A DNA stretch of 36,849 nt, taken from Candidatus Parcubacteria bacterium. GTDB lineage: Bacteria; Patescibacteriota; Patescibacteriia; Magasanikbacterales; UBA922. The position numbers were made by a program, and so were the translations under genes. The stretch covers positions 1-36,849 of the forward strand of contig JABGUG010000032.1 of NCBI GenBank assembly GCA_018646705.1. The letters run 5' to 3'. Below the pieces are notes generated by a model that ran no database searches, was not told where the DNA came from, and was given only the letters and a program-made list of their open reading frames with translations. Positions 24,657 to 32,577 of this stretch are shown here, in pieces; the stretch's first letter is position 1; each line of letters begins with the position of its first letter.

Positions 24657-24723
24657 CGCCTTGTTCGACAAGGCGACGTCAGTCCAAGTAAGCGAATGCT
24701 TCAGACAGACGTCGCTCACTTGG
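24657..24723 (+). repeat. Two GC-rich hairpins in the 3' part of cassette A
   Basis: CGCCTTG/CAAGGCG closes a five-base loop at 24657-24675. CCAAGTAAGCGA (24684-24695) pairs with TCGCTCACTTGG (24712-24723) with one mismatch. The second stem's 3' arm lies in the block shared with cassette B. Confidence 0.7.
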
Positions 24724-24757
24724 TTTAGTATATTTACAAAATATATTGAATCAAAAA
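24711..24757 (+). repeat. Shared 3' block, copy in cassette A
   Basis: GTCGCTCACTTGGTTTAGTA then TATTTACAAAATATATTGAA and TCAAAAA. The same block with two substitutions and one indel ends cassette B (25150-25197). In both cassettes its first codons can read VAHLV-stop, but the conserved AT-rich part beyond is non-coding. Confidence 0.85.
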
Positions 24758-24797
24758 CAGTAGAGAAGTAATATATTGCGTCTCTACTGTTTTTTTA
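24753..24797 (+). terminator. Terminator of cassette A
   Basis: ACAGTAGAGA (24757-24766) pairs with TCTCTACTGT (24781-24790), followed by a T-run. The arms and TTGCGTCTCTAC resemble the GAGACGC palindrome found in comEC, so a repeat may serve as the terminator. Confidence 0.85.
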
Positions 24798-24826
24798 TTG
24801 ACTTCTTGTCATACTCAGTGTAATGT
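24798..24826 (+). promoter_or_regulatory. Promoter of GC-rich cassette B
   Basis: TTGACT (24798-24803), a 17-bp spacer ending GTG, and TAATGT (24821-24826). It starts right after terminator A and resembles promoter A (TTGACTT, GTC and AGTGTA in common). Confidence 0.75.
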
Positions 24827-24857
24827 TTTATATGAATCCACCCAATAGAGACGCGTG

Positions 24858-25040
24858 ATGCGCAGGAAAGAAACGCTCATCGAACAGTTCGTCTATTCTC
24901 TGAAGAAACTCGGAGAAACCATGTTCTCGGTCTCGGTTTATGCACTCATCCTGGGTGTCAACCAGATCAGGAACAACACGAACCCCATGGAGCTCCTCAG
25001 GAGCTTCGAACGCAAAGCGGTCAGCTGGGGCGCGTCCTAA
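24858..25040 (+). CDS. Small protein of GC-rich cassette B, unknown
   Basis: A 60-aa ORF from the ATG at 24858 (or 61 aa from the GTG at 24855). Unlike cassette A there is no clear Shine-Dalgarno. The product has a basic start (MRRKET) and a moderately hydrophobic middle (MFSVSVYALILGV) that could be a short membrane or amphipathic helix. GC-rich codon choice contrasts with the AT-rich flanks. A second frame (ending KVNVAHLV at 25167) overlaps and runs on into the shared block, so which frame is translated is uncertain. No family is recognised. Confidence 0.5.
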   Translation: MRRKETLIEQFVYSLKKLGETMFSVSVYALILGVNQIRNNTNPMELLRSFERKAVSWGAS

Positions 25041-25047
25041 CGGCGAA

Positions 25048-25154
25048 GACGAGCGGCAAGAAAGCCGCATACTACAGGAGATGCTGGACGACGCTCGTCG
25101 TTCCGGCAGGCGACATTTACCCGAGTGGAAGCGAAAGGCAAAGGTAAATGTCGC
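25048..25154 (+). repeat. Two long stems in the 3' part of cassette B
   Basis: GACGAGCG (25048-25055) pairs with CGCTCGTC (25092-25099). GCGACATTTACC (25110-25121) pairs perfectly with GGTAAATGTCGC (25143-25154). As in cassette A, the last arm runs into the shared 3' block, so the 3' region looks like a folded RNA. Confidence 0.72.
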
Positions 25155-25197
25155 TCACTTGGTTTAGTGTATTTACACAAATATATTGAATCAAAAA
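25150..25197 (+). repeat. Shared 3' block, copy in cassette B
   Basis: GTCGCTCACTTGGTTTAGTG then TATTTACACAAATATATTGA and ATCAAAAA, matching 24711-24757. Confidence 0.85.
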
Positions 25198-25227
25198 AAC
25201 AACCTACTAATTAGCAGGTTGTTTTTA
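25195..25227. terminator. Terminator of cassette B, shared with the gdhA unit
   Basis: AAACAACCT pairs with AGGTTGTTT, with A and T runs at both sides. It can stop cassette B on plus and the gdhA operon on minus (last stop at 25235). Confidence 0.88.
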
Positions 25228-25234
25228 ATTATTT

Positions 25235-25420
25235 TTATTTCTCTTTTTTTTGTTCATCAAGTAATCTTTGTGCTTCCTCAGAAATTTCTACTGTGTAAGC
25301 AGGATCTTCTTTCTTTGGTGTTGCTGGTGTGCCGTCTTCTTTTGGTATCACAGGTGCTCTGTCTGTCTTAGGATCATAAGGACGAGGAGCGTCTACTGGA
25401 GCTGGTTTTCCTATTTTCAT
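25235..25420 (-). CDS. Small Pro/Lys-rich protein downstream of gdhA
   Basis: This 61-aa, probably disordered protein is rich in Pro, Lys and Asp in its first 40 residues, then has a likely short helix VEISEEAQRLLDEQKKEK. The VxISxEAxxLL pattern recalls short helical motifs of FlgM-like and other small bacterial proteins, but that is too little for a family call. Composition matches the AT-rich genome. It starts 5 bp after the gdhA stop and shares its terminator, so it is very probably expressed with gdhA. Confidence 0.6.
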   Translation of the reverse strand: MKIGKPAPVDAPRPYDPKTDRAPVIPKEDGTPATPKKEDPAYTVEISEEAQRLLDEQKKEK

Positions 25421-25425
25421 ACACT

Positions 25426-26658
25426 TTAATTTAATATTTTCTTTATCCCTTCACCTACACGCTCAATAGCTTTTACAAAAGCTGCAGTGCGCATGTCTAT
25501 ATTATACTTTTCTTTAGTATCCCACACCTCATTAAAAGAATCTACCATTATTTTTTCTAATCTTTCTAATATATCTTCTTCACTCCAATGCTCACCTTTT
25601 ACATTTTGATCCCATTCAAAATATGAAACAGTAACACCACCAGCATTTGCGAGAACATCTGGTACCACCACAATTCCTTTTTCTTTCAAGATTTCATCTG
25701 CTTCTGGTGTTGTTGGACCATTGGCAAGTTCCACAATAGCTTTTGCTTTTATATTATTTGCATTGTCTTTTGTAATAACATTTTCAAGAGCAGCAGGAAC
25801 AAGAATGTCAACATCTAATTCAAGAATTTCTTCATTAGTAATTTCTTCAGCCCCTTCAAAACCTACTACAGATTTTGTTTCTTTTTTAAAAGCTTCAAGT
25901 TTTTCAATATCTAAATTATTTCCTTTTATAGCGCCTTTGGAATCACTCACAGCTACAACATTATATCCCTTTTCGCTTAAAATTTTTGCCATGAAGCTTC
26001 CTGCATTTCCAAAACCTTGGATTGCAACTTTTGTATCAGCTGGGGTCATATTCATCTTACCTGCAAGCTCAAGCACACAGTACACTCCACCCTGTGCAGT
26101 AGAATAACCACGAACTTCTGAACCACCATCTTCAATTGGTTTACCAGTAATAACACCTGGATCATCATATCCAACTAATTTTTCATATTCATTGCGCATC
26201 CAAGACATTATTTGAGGTGTTGTATACACATCTGGTGCTGGCACATCTTTGTCAGATCCAATATTTCTCCAAACTTTTTGTACATATCCGCGTGAAAGTC
26301 TTTCAATCTCCCCTTCGCTCATTTCTTTTGGATTCACAATTACTCCACCCTTACCACCACCCATAGGTATATTTACTGTCGCACACTTTACCATCATCCA
26401 AAAAGACAATGCTTTTACTTCATCAAGTGAAACATTCCAATGATAACGAATACCCCCTTTGTAAGGCCCGAGTGTATTGTTATATTGGCTTCTGTAACCA
26501 GTAAACACTTTTACTTCTCCATTATCCATTTTGATTGGGATTGAAACTGTAAGAACACGCTCTGGTTGCTTTAGAATTTCATGAACATCCTTTTCAAGAT
26601 TCATAATCTTGGCAGCTTTATCTAGCTGAGACATGGCATTTTCAAATGGATTACTCAT
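25426..26658 (-). CDS. gdhA: Glutamate dehydrogenase (Glu/Leu/Phe/Val family)
   Basis: This enzyme interconverts glutamate and 2-oxoglutarate plus ammonia with NAD(P). The 410-aa length matches hexameric GDH. Motifs are GPYKGGIRYHWNV (family GGxRxHP, with Trp in place of Pro), Lys91 in FWMMVKCA, the catalytic Lys103 in PMGGGKGG, PAPDVYTT and the Rossmann loop GFGNAGSFMA. Cofactor preference is not clear. For a reduced genome it is a rare amino-acid link to central metabolism. Confidence 0.95.
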   Translation of the reverse strand: MSNPFENAMSQLDKAAKIMNLEKDVHEILKQPERVLTVSIPIKMDNGEVKVFTGYRSQYNNTLGPYKGGIRYHWNVSLDEVKALSFWMMVKCATVNIPMGGGKGGVIVNPKEMSEGEIERLSRGYVQKVWRNIGSDKDVPAPDVYTTPQIMSWMRNEYEKLVGYDDPGVITGKPIEDGGSEVRGYSTAQGGVYCVLELAGKMNMTPADTKVAIQGFGNAGSFMAKILSEKGYNVVAVSDSKGAIKGNNLDIEKLEAFKKETKSVVGFEGAEEITNEEILELDVDILVPAALENVITKDNANNIKAKAIVELANGPTTPEADEILKEKGIVVVPDVLANAGGVTVSYFEWDQNVKGEHWSEEDILERLEKIMVDSFNEVWDTKEKYNIDMRTAAFVKAIERVGEGIKKILN

Positions 26659-26661
26659 ATA

Positions 26662-26735
26662 TTTTAGTATAAAGTTAAAAGTAAAAAGTTTATAAAGTAC
26701 CCATATTCAGTATGACAAAATAAACTTAATATGGG
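26662..26735. repeat. AT repeat and inverted repeat upstream of gdhA
   Basis: ATAAAGTTAAAAGTAAAAAG and TTTATAAAGT belong to the AT repeat family. Next to it ACCCATATT and AATATGGGT form a nine-base inverted pair (about 26699-26735) in the gdhA leader region, possibly an operator or hairpin. No clear promoter was fixed. Confidence 0.4.
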
Positions 26736-26785
26736 TTTACTGATAAATATTGTACGCCTTTTTTAAACACCGTGCAAGGGTGGAT

Positions 26786-26820
26786 AAAAAACCAGTGATA
26801 ATACACTGGTTTTTTTATTG
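26786..26820. terminator. Terminator after the DUF4349 gene
   Basis: AAACCAGTG pairs with CACTGGTTT around ATAATA, with flanking A and T runs. It lies downstream of the minus-strand DUF4349 gene, whose stop is at 26843. Confidence 0.85.
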
Positions 26821-26842
26821 GCTATTGGCTACTGGCTATAAA

Positions 26843-27820
26843 CTATTGCATCATATTTGGTGAATCTGGCTTTTTCTTTCCTCTGAATATTCTCTGTATT
26901 ATCTTTACCACTATAAATATAACAAGTGAAAAGAATAACCACAATGGAATATAAATAACTATCCAAATTAAGAAATTTATAACTCCCTGGCTTACATCAA
27001 CAAGGGATCTAAAAGCTTGCTTGATCTGAGCAAATGGTTTCCATTGATCTTCCTCATCCCATGCTGGCAATACATCTGGATCGGTTGATAAATGTACGGT
27101 TAATGTTGAAAGGTCAGCGCTCTTACGCAAATATTTCATACGACCTTCAATACGATCAATATCTCCACGTACTCGAGAAAGTTCTCGCTGAACTGCCAAG
27201 ATATCTTCTATCTCAGTTGCCTTTTTCATGATCTCCAAAAATTGATTTTCAGTAGCACGAAGATTTTTTACCTGTGCGTCTAGATCTACGAACTCTTCTG
27301 TCACATCTTGTCCATTAACACGTTGTGAAGTAACTTCACCATAAGACTTTACCTCTTCCAAACCTTCATCAAATGATTCTACTGGGATACGTAATGTAAT
27401 ATTTCCATATAGTGCCAATCCTGATTTACTTATATCACTACTCACAATAAAACCACCTTTTTCTATCGCATACTCCCCTATTTTTTTAATCGCATCCCGG
27501 ACGTTTTCTACTACCATCGACATATTACCGGTCTTGATAATAAGCCTATCTTGGGCGACTGAAGTGTCTGCTGCTGTTGGTGATGCTGATGGAGCAGGCT
27601 TAGATCCATTATACGACGCACTTTTTTTTGCCGAACCCAAAGCCATGCCAGATTCTTCTACAACGGCTAGACCAAATGAATCATCCATGTCCATATTGTA
27701 TTGTTGGACATAACCTGTAGCTCCACTTAAATTATTATTTACAAGATTGTATCCTATAACTAAAATAAGAATGAGTATAGGAATTCCTATTATAAGCCCG
27801 ATTTTGAGTCCTTTTGACAT
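26843..27820 (-). CDS. DUF4349-domain membrane protein
   Basis: This 325-aa protein has an N-terminal membrane helix (about 7-27), an Ala/Ser/Pro linker (about 65-88), the DUF4349 domain and a C-terminal helix (about 285-310) with a basic tail. Domain hallmarks are LIIKTGNMSMVV, GNITLRIPVESFDEGLEEV, SQRVNGQDVTEEFVDLDAQ, a coiled-coil LRATENQFLEIMKKATEIEDILAVQRELSRVRGDI (quoted in parts), and STLTVHL. DUF4349 proteins are of unknown role; some act as lipoprotein-like or stress membrane proteins. Here both ends are membrane-bound with the domain likely outside. Confidence 0.88.
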   Translation of the reverse strand: MSKGLKIGLIIGIPILILILVIGYNLVNNNLSGATGYVQQYNMDMDDSFGLAVVEESGMALGSAKKSASYNGSKPAPSASPTAADTSVAQDRLIIKTGNMSMVVENVRDAIKKIGEYAIEKGGFIVSSDISKSGLALYGNITLRIPVESFDEGLEEVKSYGEVTSQRVNGQDVTEEFVDLDAQVKNLRATENQFLEIMKKATEIEDILAVQRELSRVRGDIDRIEGRMKYLRKSADLSTLTVHLSTDPDVLPAWDEEDQWKPFAQIKQAFRSLVDVSQGVINFLIWIVIYIPLWLFFSLVIFIVVKIIQRIFRGKKKPDSPNMMQ

Positions 27821-27831
27821 ATGTCCTAAGT

Positions 27832-27858
27832 TTAAAAGTTATAAAGTTTATCAACTTG
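27832..27858. repeat. AT-rich repeat (ATAAAGTT family)
   Basis: AAAAGTTATAAAGTTTATCA in the leader of the DUF4349 gene; same family as the other AT spacer repeats. Confidence 0.45.
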
Positions 27859-27871
27859 TCTACTATACCAC

Positions 27872-27906
27872 AAAAAAACAACTTGCTAAAGACAAGTTGT
27901 TTTTTG
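27872..27906. terminator. Terminator after trxA
   Basis: AAACAACTTG pairs with CAAGTTGTTT around CTAAAGA, with A and T runs at both sides. It closes the infB-trxA minus-strand unit. Confidence 0.88.
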
Positions 27907-27927
27907 AATAATATTTTTCGTATTTTT

Positions 27928-28248
27928 CTATGCGTGTTTGTCCATCAATTCTTTCAGCTTATCTTTCGTAATTCCACCAACCATTTGGTCAACAACTTCT
28001 CCGCCTTTGAAAACCAAAAATGTTGGGATACTCATGACCTTATACTGTCCAGCTACTGTACCATTTTCATCCACATTAAGTTTACCTACTTTTACCTTTC
28101 CTTCATACTCACCAGCAAGCTCTTCTACAATAGGACCCATCATCTGACAAGGACCACACCATGGTGCCCAAAAATCAACTAGCACTGGCGATTCTGATTT
28201 AATAACCTCTGCATCAAAATTTGCATCGGTGAATGTTACTTCTGCCAT
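27928..28248 (-). CDS. trxA: Thioredoxin
   Basis: This 106-aa classical thioredoxin is a cytoplasmic disulfide reductase. The active site is FWAPWCGPCQMM (Cys31, Cys34), with buried Asp25, and the cis-Pro of VMSIPTFLVFKGG is in place. GGITKDKL is the usual C-terminal turn. It follows the unknown 239-aa gene by 36 bp and precedes a strong terminator. No thioredoxin reductase is in the window. Confidence 0.97.
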   Translation of the reverse strand: MAEVTFTDANFDAEVIKSESPVLVDFWAPWCGPCQMMGPIVEELAGEYEGKVKVGKLNVDENGTVAGQYKVMSIPTFLVFKGGEVVDQMVGGITKDKLKELMDKHA

Positions 28249-28284
28249 ATTTTTTTAATTTAAAAAAATTATAAGATTATAAAT

Positions 28285-29004
28285 TTATGCTGCTTCTTCA
28301 TAGTCTTCATTAGCAGTCTCTTCATGACCTACTTGTTTTTCTTTTCCAAAAAAGAATACAACTTTCTTTGGTTCATCATCCTTTTCCTCACGATAATAAA
28401 ATATCATTCCAAGACGATTATCAGAATTGCCTGGCTCTACAAAATAATTAAAGCGTGAATTTACTTGTAATTTTGGTGGTGGAACACTCATTCCTTCTGT
28501 AGGAGGATTTTTAATAAGTGCACAAATCTCTTGTTCACGTGACTCTGAAACCACAAACGCAAGACTTCCTTTCAAATCTATTCTACACCCAATTTTACGC
28601 TGATCAAGTCCGACACCCTCATCCTGTCGTACCATACCAATCTGATCACCAAATCTACGAAAGATTCGTGCATAGATATTAGTCAAATCAGGACTCACTT
28701 CAGCCTCCTTTAGACTACTCTCTATCCGATCCAATTTTTCTTCTTCATTAGTATCTGGATCATCATCATTATCTGCTTCACGTTGTTTTGCACGAGTCAA
28801 TTTATTTTCTGCCCTATCAATCAATTCAGGTTGTTTGAGTGTATCTATATTTACACGTGCACCTCCTTTTAAAAATGCATGTGTCTTTGTGTCAATTCCA
28901 TCTCCATATATGACCTCTAGGTGACCTGGTCTTTGTTGTTCTTCTTCTCTTCTATTTTCAAAAGATTCCGCTTTGGAAGAACAAAATGGAACTACTTCCC
29001 CCAT
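28285..29004 (-). CDS. Acidic soluble protein of unknown function between infB and trxA
   Basis: This 239-aa hydrophilic protein has no signal or membrane segment. The first third is polar and probably disordered; about 80-110 is strongly acidic (DNDDDPDTNEEEKLDRIESS). The second half looks folded: NIYARIFRRFGDQIGMV, KIGCRIDLKGSLAFVVSE and RLGMIFYYREEKDDEPKKVVFFFG, an alternating beta pattern. I recognise no family. It starts 6 bp after infB, so it is expressed with translation factors; any link to translation is only positional. Confidence 0.68.
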   Translation of the reverse strand: MGEVVPFCSSKAESFENRREEEQQRPGHLEVIYGDGIDTKTHAFLKGGARVNIDTLKQPELIDRAENKLTRAKQREADNDDDPDTNEEEKLDRIESSLKEAEVSPDLTNIYARIFRRFGDQIGMVRQDEGVGLDQRKIGCRIDLKGSLAFVVSESREQEICALIKNPPTEGMSVPPPKLQVNSRFNYFVEPGNSDNRLGMIFYYREEKDDEPKKVVFFFGKEKQVGHEETANEDYEEAA

Positions 29005-29010
29005 AAAAAA

Positions 29011-31035
29011 TTATTTAAAAATAATTTCTCTTGCTTTTGTTTCTTCTGTATAAAATTCTAATACATCTCCTTCTTCAATCTTGACTGAGCCTTCAAATTT
29101 TACACCACATTCAGTTCCTTGTATAGCTTCTTTTACACTAGCCTGTCCTACCTTACAGTCAGTAACTTTACCCTTACCCATGTTTACTCCTTCACGTTTT
29201 ACACGAGCGAGTACATTTTTCATTGCCTTTCCATCTTCTACCTTTCCTCCAACAATCATAGAACCTTTTTCTTTGAGGAAGATAGCTAGGATCTTCATAA
29301 TACCAAGTTCAGTTATAATCTTTTCGTCAGAAAGCATCTTTCCAAGCTCTTCTTTGATCCAATTAATCAAATCATAAATGATACTGTATTGTAAAAAGTT
29401 GATTTCTTCTTCGCGCATCATATCTTCTGCAACAGGAGTAGAAGCTACATTAAATCCTACGACAGTAGCGTCTCCAGATTGTGCTTTTTTTACATCATCT
29501 TCAGTAATATTTCCAAGTCCTTTTCCAACAATCTTTATACCAACTTCGTCGTGTTGAATCTTACCAAGAGATGCAACAATAGCTTCTAGACTTCCAAGTA
29601 CGTCAGCCTTTATAACAAGATTGAGTGTTTTTTTCTTTTCTTCTTCATCGTTTGATTCAGCCGCTGCAACAGTATCTTTTTCTGCACCAGTTTGCTGAGT
29701 TCGTTTCTTTTTGATATTAATTTCTTTTGCTTCTGATGTTTTACTCACATCCAGAACGTCTCCAACTTCTGGAGCAACTTTAAATCCAATAATCTGAACA
29801 GGTACAGAAGGGCCAGCCTCATCAATCGTACGCCCCTTATAATCTTTCAATGCGCGAACATTCCCATAAATTTCATTGTTCACCACAAGTTTGTCGCTTT
29901 TCTTGAGTGTGCCAGATTGAATCAAAACGGTTGCGACAGGACCCATGCCCTTGTCTACATGAGACTCAATCACAGTACCAACAGCAGGAACATCTGGGTC
30001 TGCCTTTATTTTTTCTTCATTCATATCAGCAACGAGCAATAGAACATCGAGTAATTTATCAATATGTAAATTTTCTTTTGCAGAAATCTCTACCATTGGT
30101 ATATTACCGCCCCACTCTTCAGCAAGGACATCTTGCCCTGACAAATCAGTTTTGGTCTTTTGCACATCAGCGCTTTCTTTGTCAATTTTATTAATTGCAA
30201 CCACAAAAGGAAGTTTAGCTGCTTTTATAATATTAATTGCTTCTTTTGTTTGAGGTTTAACACCATCGTCAGCCGCAACAATTAAAATTGCAATATCAGC
30301 CACCTGAGCACCACGTGAACGCATCATAGTAAATGCCTCATGTCCTGGAGTATCAATAAAACTAATTTCACGTTTATTTTTTGTTTTTGGATCTTTCCAT
30401 ACAGTCTGGTATGCACCAATATGTTGTGTAATACCACCTGCTTCTGTATCAATAATATTTGCTTCACGAATCGTATCGAGAAGTTTTGTCTTACCATGAT
30501 CTACATGACCCATGATAACAATAACTGGTGCACGAGATTTCAAATTTTCAGCTTTTGCAAGTGCTTCTTCTAAATCGTGTGTTCGTGCTTCTTCTTTTTC
30601 TTCATCCATTTCATTCTCTTCTGCTTTTTTTACCTCAAAACCAAGATCCTCTGCCAAAATTGCCATCGTATCATAATCAATATCTTGATTTTGATTTGCC
30701 AAAATACCGTTCTTCATGAGCTCGGTAATAATTTGGCTCACCGGAAGTTCTAGTACTACTGCAAAATCTTTTACAGGAAGGCGCGCTGGCAAAGCAACAG
30801 TCTGTCCAAGTTCCTTTCGCATCTCTTTTTCCTTTTCTTTTGCTTCTTCTTGATCTTTTCTACGTTTCTCTTCCATGTCACGTTTGATAAAACGCCATTT
30901 ACGTTGCACTTGTTCAGCAGTTTTATCATCAATCTTAATGGCTTTTGCACCAATATCAAAACCATACTGCGGCAATACATCGAGTAAATCTTTAGTATTT
31001 ATTCTAAGTTTTCGTGCGAGTTCAGTAACATTCAT
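29011..31035 (-). CDS. infB: Translation initiation factor IF-2
   Basis: IF-2 is the GTPase that brings initiator tRNA to the 30S and drives subunit joining. At 674 aa it has a shortened N-terminus: two IF2_N-like modules (about 1-50 and 85-137) and a charged helix between. The GTPase has G1 GHVDHGKT (176-183), DTPGHEAF and NKID; domains II-IV follow. A charged insertion (QQTGAEKDTVAAAESNDEEE) interrupts the region before domain III (LNLVIKADVLGSLEAI). It is preceded by a consensus promoter. Confidence 0.97.
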   Translation of the reverse strand: MNVTELARKLRINTKDLLDVLPQYGFDIGAKAIKIDDKTAEQVQRKWRFIKRDMEEKRRKDQEEAKEKEKEMRKELGQTVALPARLPVKDFAVVLELPVSQIITELMKNGILANQNQDIDYDTMAILAEDLGFEVKKAEENEMDEEKEEARTHDLEEALAKAENLKSRAPVIVIMGHVDHGKTKLLDTIREANIIDTEAGGITQHIGAYQTVWKDPKTKNKREISFIDTPGHEAFTMMRSRGAQVADIAILIVAADDGVKPQTKEAINIIKAAKLPFVVAINKIDKESADVQKTKTDLSGQDVLAEEWGGNIPMVEISAKENLHIDKLLDVLLLVADMNEEKIKADPDVPAVGTVIESHVDKGMGPVATVLIQSGTLKKSDKLVVNNEIYGNVRALKDYKGRTIDEAGPSVPVQIIGFKVAPEVGDVLDVSKTSEAKEINIKKKRTQQTGAEKDTVAAAESNDEEEKKKTLNLVIKADVLGSLEAIVASLGKIQHDEVGIKIVGKGLGNITEDDVKKAQSGDATVVGFNVASTPVAEDMMREEEINFLQYSIIYDLINWIKEELGKMLSDEKIITELGIMKILAIFLKEKGSMIVGGKVEDGKAMKNVLARVKREGVNMGKGKVTDCKVGQASVKEAIQGTECGVKFEGSVKIEEGDVLEFYTEETKAREIIFK

Positions 31036-31083
31036 GATTACAAAGCTTACAAGGCCTAAGAGACCCTTATTAAAGTGATTCGT

Positions 31084-31112
31084 ATTATAGGTAAAAATAA
31101 CAAAAAAGTCAA
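31084..31112 (-). promoter_or_regulatory. Promoter of the infB operon
   Basis: On the minus strand TTGACT (31112-31107), a 17-bp spacer and TATAAT (31089-31084). The leader before the infB ATG at 31035 would be about 40 nt. Confidence 0.85.
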
Positions 31113-31121
31113 TAATTTAGA

Positions 31122-31152
31122 CTAAAAACCGCCCTTTTGGGCGGTTTTTTAC
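31122..31152. terminator. Terminator after the transketolase-aminotransferase unit
   Basis: ACCGCCC pairs with GGGCGGT over a TTTT loop, with A and T runs on both sides. It separates the aminotransferase stop (31168) from the infB promoter. Confidence 0.92.
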
Positions 31153-31167
31153 ATTATACTACTAATT

Positions 31168-32574
31168 CTAGCCAAAATACTTACCAACAAGATCACCAAT
31201 CTTTCCATCAACCTCATCAACTTTCAGAGGTGGCTCTTGTCCTGATTTTTCAATAAGCTCTATCACGACTTTCAAAATTTGTTTCATACCAGGAACCACA
31301 TGCGCGTCACGATCTTCTGCATATGAGAAACGGATATATCCTTGTCCCATTTCACCAAAGTCTGATCCAGAAAGTGTTGCTATTCCTCTTTCATACAAAA
31401 GCCAATTACGCATATCAACATCACTCTTAATATTTAATTCATTTTTTACATAATCCAAATCAAGTACACGTGCAAAACTTGGGAACAAATAAAATGCACC
31501 TTCTGCTTCATTACACACAACATAAGGCTGGAGTAAATTTAAAGACTCTGAAACAAATTGGCCTTTCTTTTCATATTCTACAAAATCCTTATTAATAAGT
31601 TCCTGCACTTCTTCTTTCACACTTTTATAATCAAACCCATCAAGACTAACGTCACCAAATACACATCCTGCGACGATCTGTTCCATGCGATTTACATTAC
31701 TCCACTTGTTGATTGCAAACCGACCAAAGATTTCTATGAGCCATTCTGGTGCAATCATAAACCCAAGACGCCATCCAGTCATGGCATAATTTTTTGAATA
31801 GCCATTTAGATTAATTGTCCAATCAAGCATTCCAGGAATAGACAAGAAACTAAAATGTTTACGACCATCAAATACGATTTGATCATAAATATCATCAAAG
31901 ATAACATAAAACTTATGCTCTTTCACCAACTCAGCAATTGCTTCGAGTTTTTCTTGTCCTATCATCATGCCAGTTGGATTTTGTGGCGTATTTACACAGA
32001 GAAGTTTTACCTGGTCATTTTCTTCAATGAGTTTTTGTAAATCTTCCACACGATATTCCAATGTTTGTGTCTCCTCATTTTTGTAAGCCTTCCAACGAAG
32101 CACTCCTCCGTGATTATAAAATTCTGCGAGGGACTCATATACAGGATATCCTGGATCCTGGACAATCACTTTGTCACCCGGCTCAAGAAGTGCTTGAAGT
32201 GCAAGTTCGATTACTGGTTTACCACCAGGCTGAAGCATTACATTTTCTTTTTTTATCTCAACTCCACGTGTTTCACTCCAATGCTTTGCAATATTTTCCA
32301 ATACCTGTGGATAGCCAGCAAAATGTCCGTACTTGGTTTGTTTGTCTTTCAAAGCTTGAATTGCAACATCAATAATCGGTTGAGGAGTTTTTGGACCAGT
32401 GTCTCCAACATGAAACTTATATACATGTTCAAATTTATTTGAACTATCCACAGCAATTACCTCGGCCCCAAAACCAAAAGCAGTTTCTGTACCTAGATAA
32501 TTAAGTGCAGGATTGATTGAGACATTTGGTTTAAAATCTTTGTCTGAAAGAAATTTTGGAATATCTTGATTCAT
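31168..32574 (-). CDS. PLP-dependent class I/II aminotransferase
   Basis: A fold-type I aminotransferase of 468 aa, longer than the usual 390-400 because of an N-terminal extension (about 50 residues) and a C-terminal tail. PLP-binding features are Asn199 in TPQNPTG, Asp227/Tyr230 in FDDIYDQ, and Schiff-base Lys261 in NGYSKNYAMTGWRLGF. Carboxylate-binding Arg is likely in YIRFSYA. Aspartate- or alanine-type specificity is plausible but not proven. It begins 3 bp after the transketolase stop and is co-transcribed. Confidence 0.88.
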   Translation of the reverse strand: MNQDIPKFLSDKDFKPNVSINPALNYLGTETAFGFGAEVIAVDSSNKFEHVYKFHVGDTGPKTPQPIIDVAIQALKDKQTKYGHFAGYPQVLENIAKHWSETRGVEIKKENVMLQPGGKPVIELALQALLEPGDKVIVQDPGYPVYESLAEFYNHGGVLRWKAYKNEETQTLEYRVEDLQKLIEENDQVKLLCVNTPQNPTGMMIGQEKLEAIAELVKEHKFYVIFDDIYDQIVFDGRKHFSFLSIPGMLDWTINLNGYSKNYAMTGWRLGFMIAPEWLIEIFGRFAINKWSNVNRMEQIVAGCVFGDVSLDGFDYKSVKEEVQELINKDFVEYEKKGQFVSESLNLLQPYVVCNEAEGAFYLFPSFARVLDLDYVKNELNIKSDVDMRNWLLYERGIATLSGSDFGEMGQGYIRFSYAEDRDAHVVPGMKQILKVVIELIEKSGQEPPLKVDEVDGKIGDLVGKYFG

Positions 32575-32577
32575 ATA

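Noticed and set aside
24684-24757. Cassette ends as integron attC sites
   Set aside because: There is an inverted repeat at the cassette end, but no GTTRRRY/RYYYAAC core pair and no integrase in the window. Each unit also has its own promoter, unlike most integron cassettes.
24359-25070. Minus-strand ORFs over cassettes A and B (24359-24565, 24438-24719, 24828-25070)
   Set aside because: Long open frames on both strands are expected in GC-rich sequence. Promoters, the ribosome site of A and terminators all point to plus-strand units.
24346-25227. GC-rich segments as contaminating or chimeric assembly
   Set aside because: The promoters and terminators around them are AT-rich and correctly spaced, two units share non-coding ends, and several independent sites show the same layout. 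Still worth confirming with read coverage.
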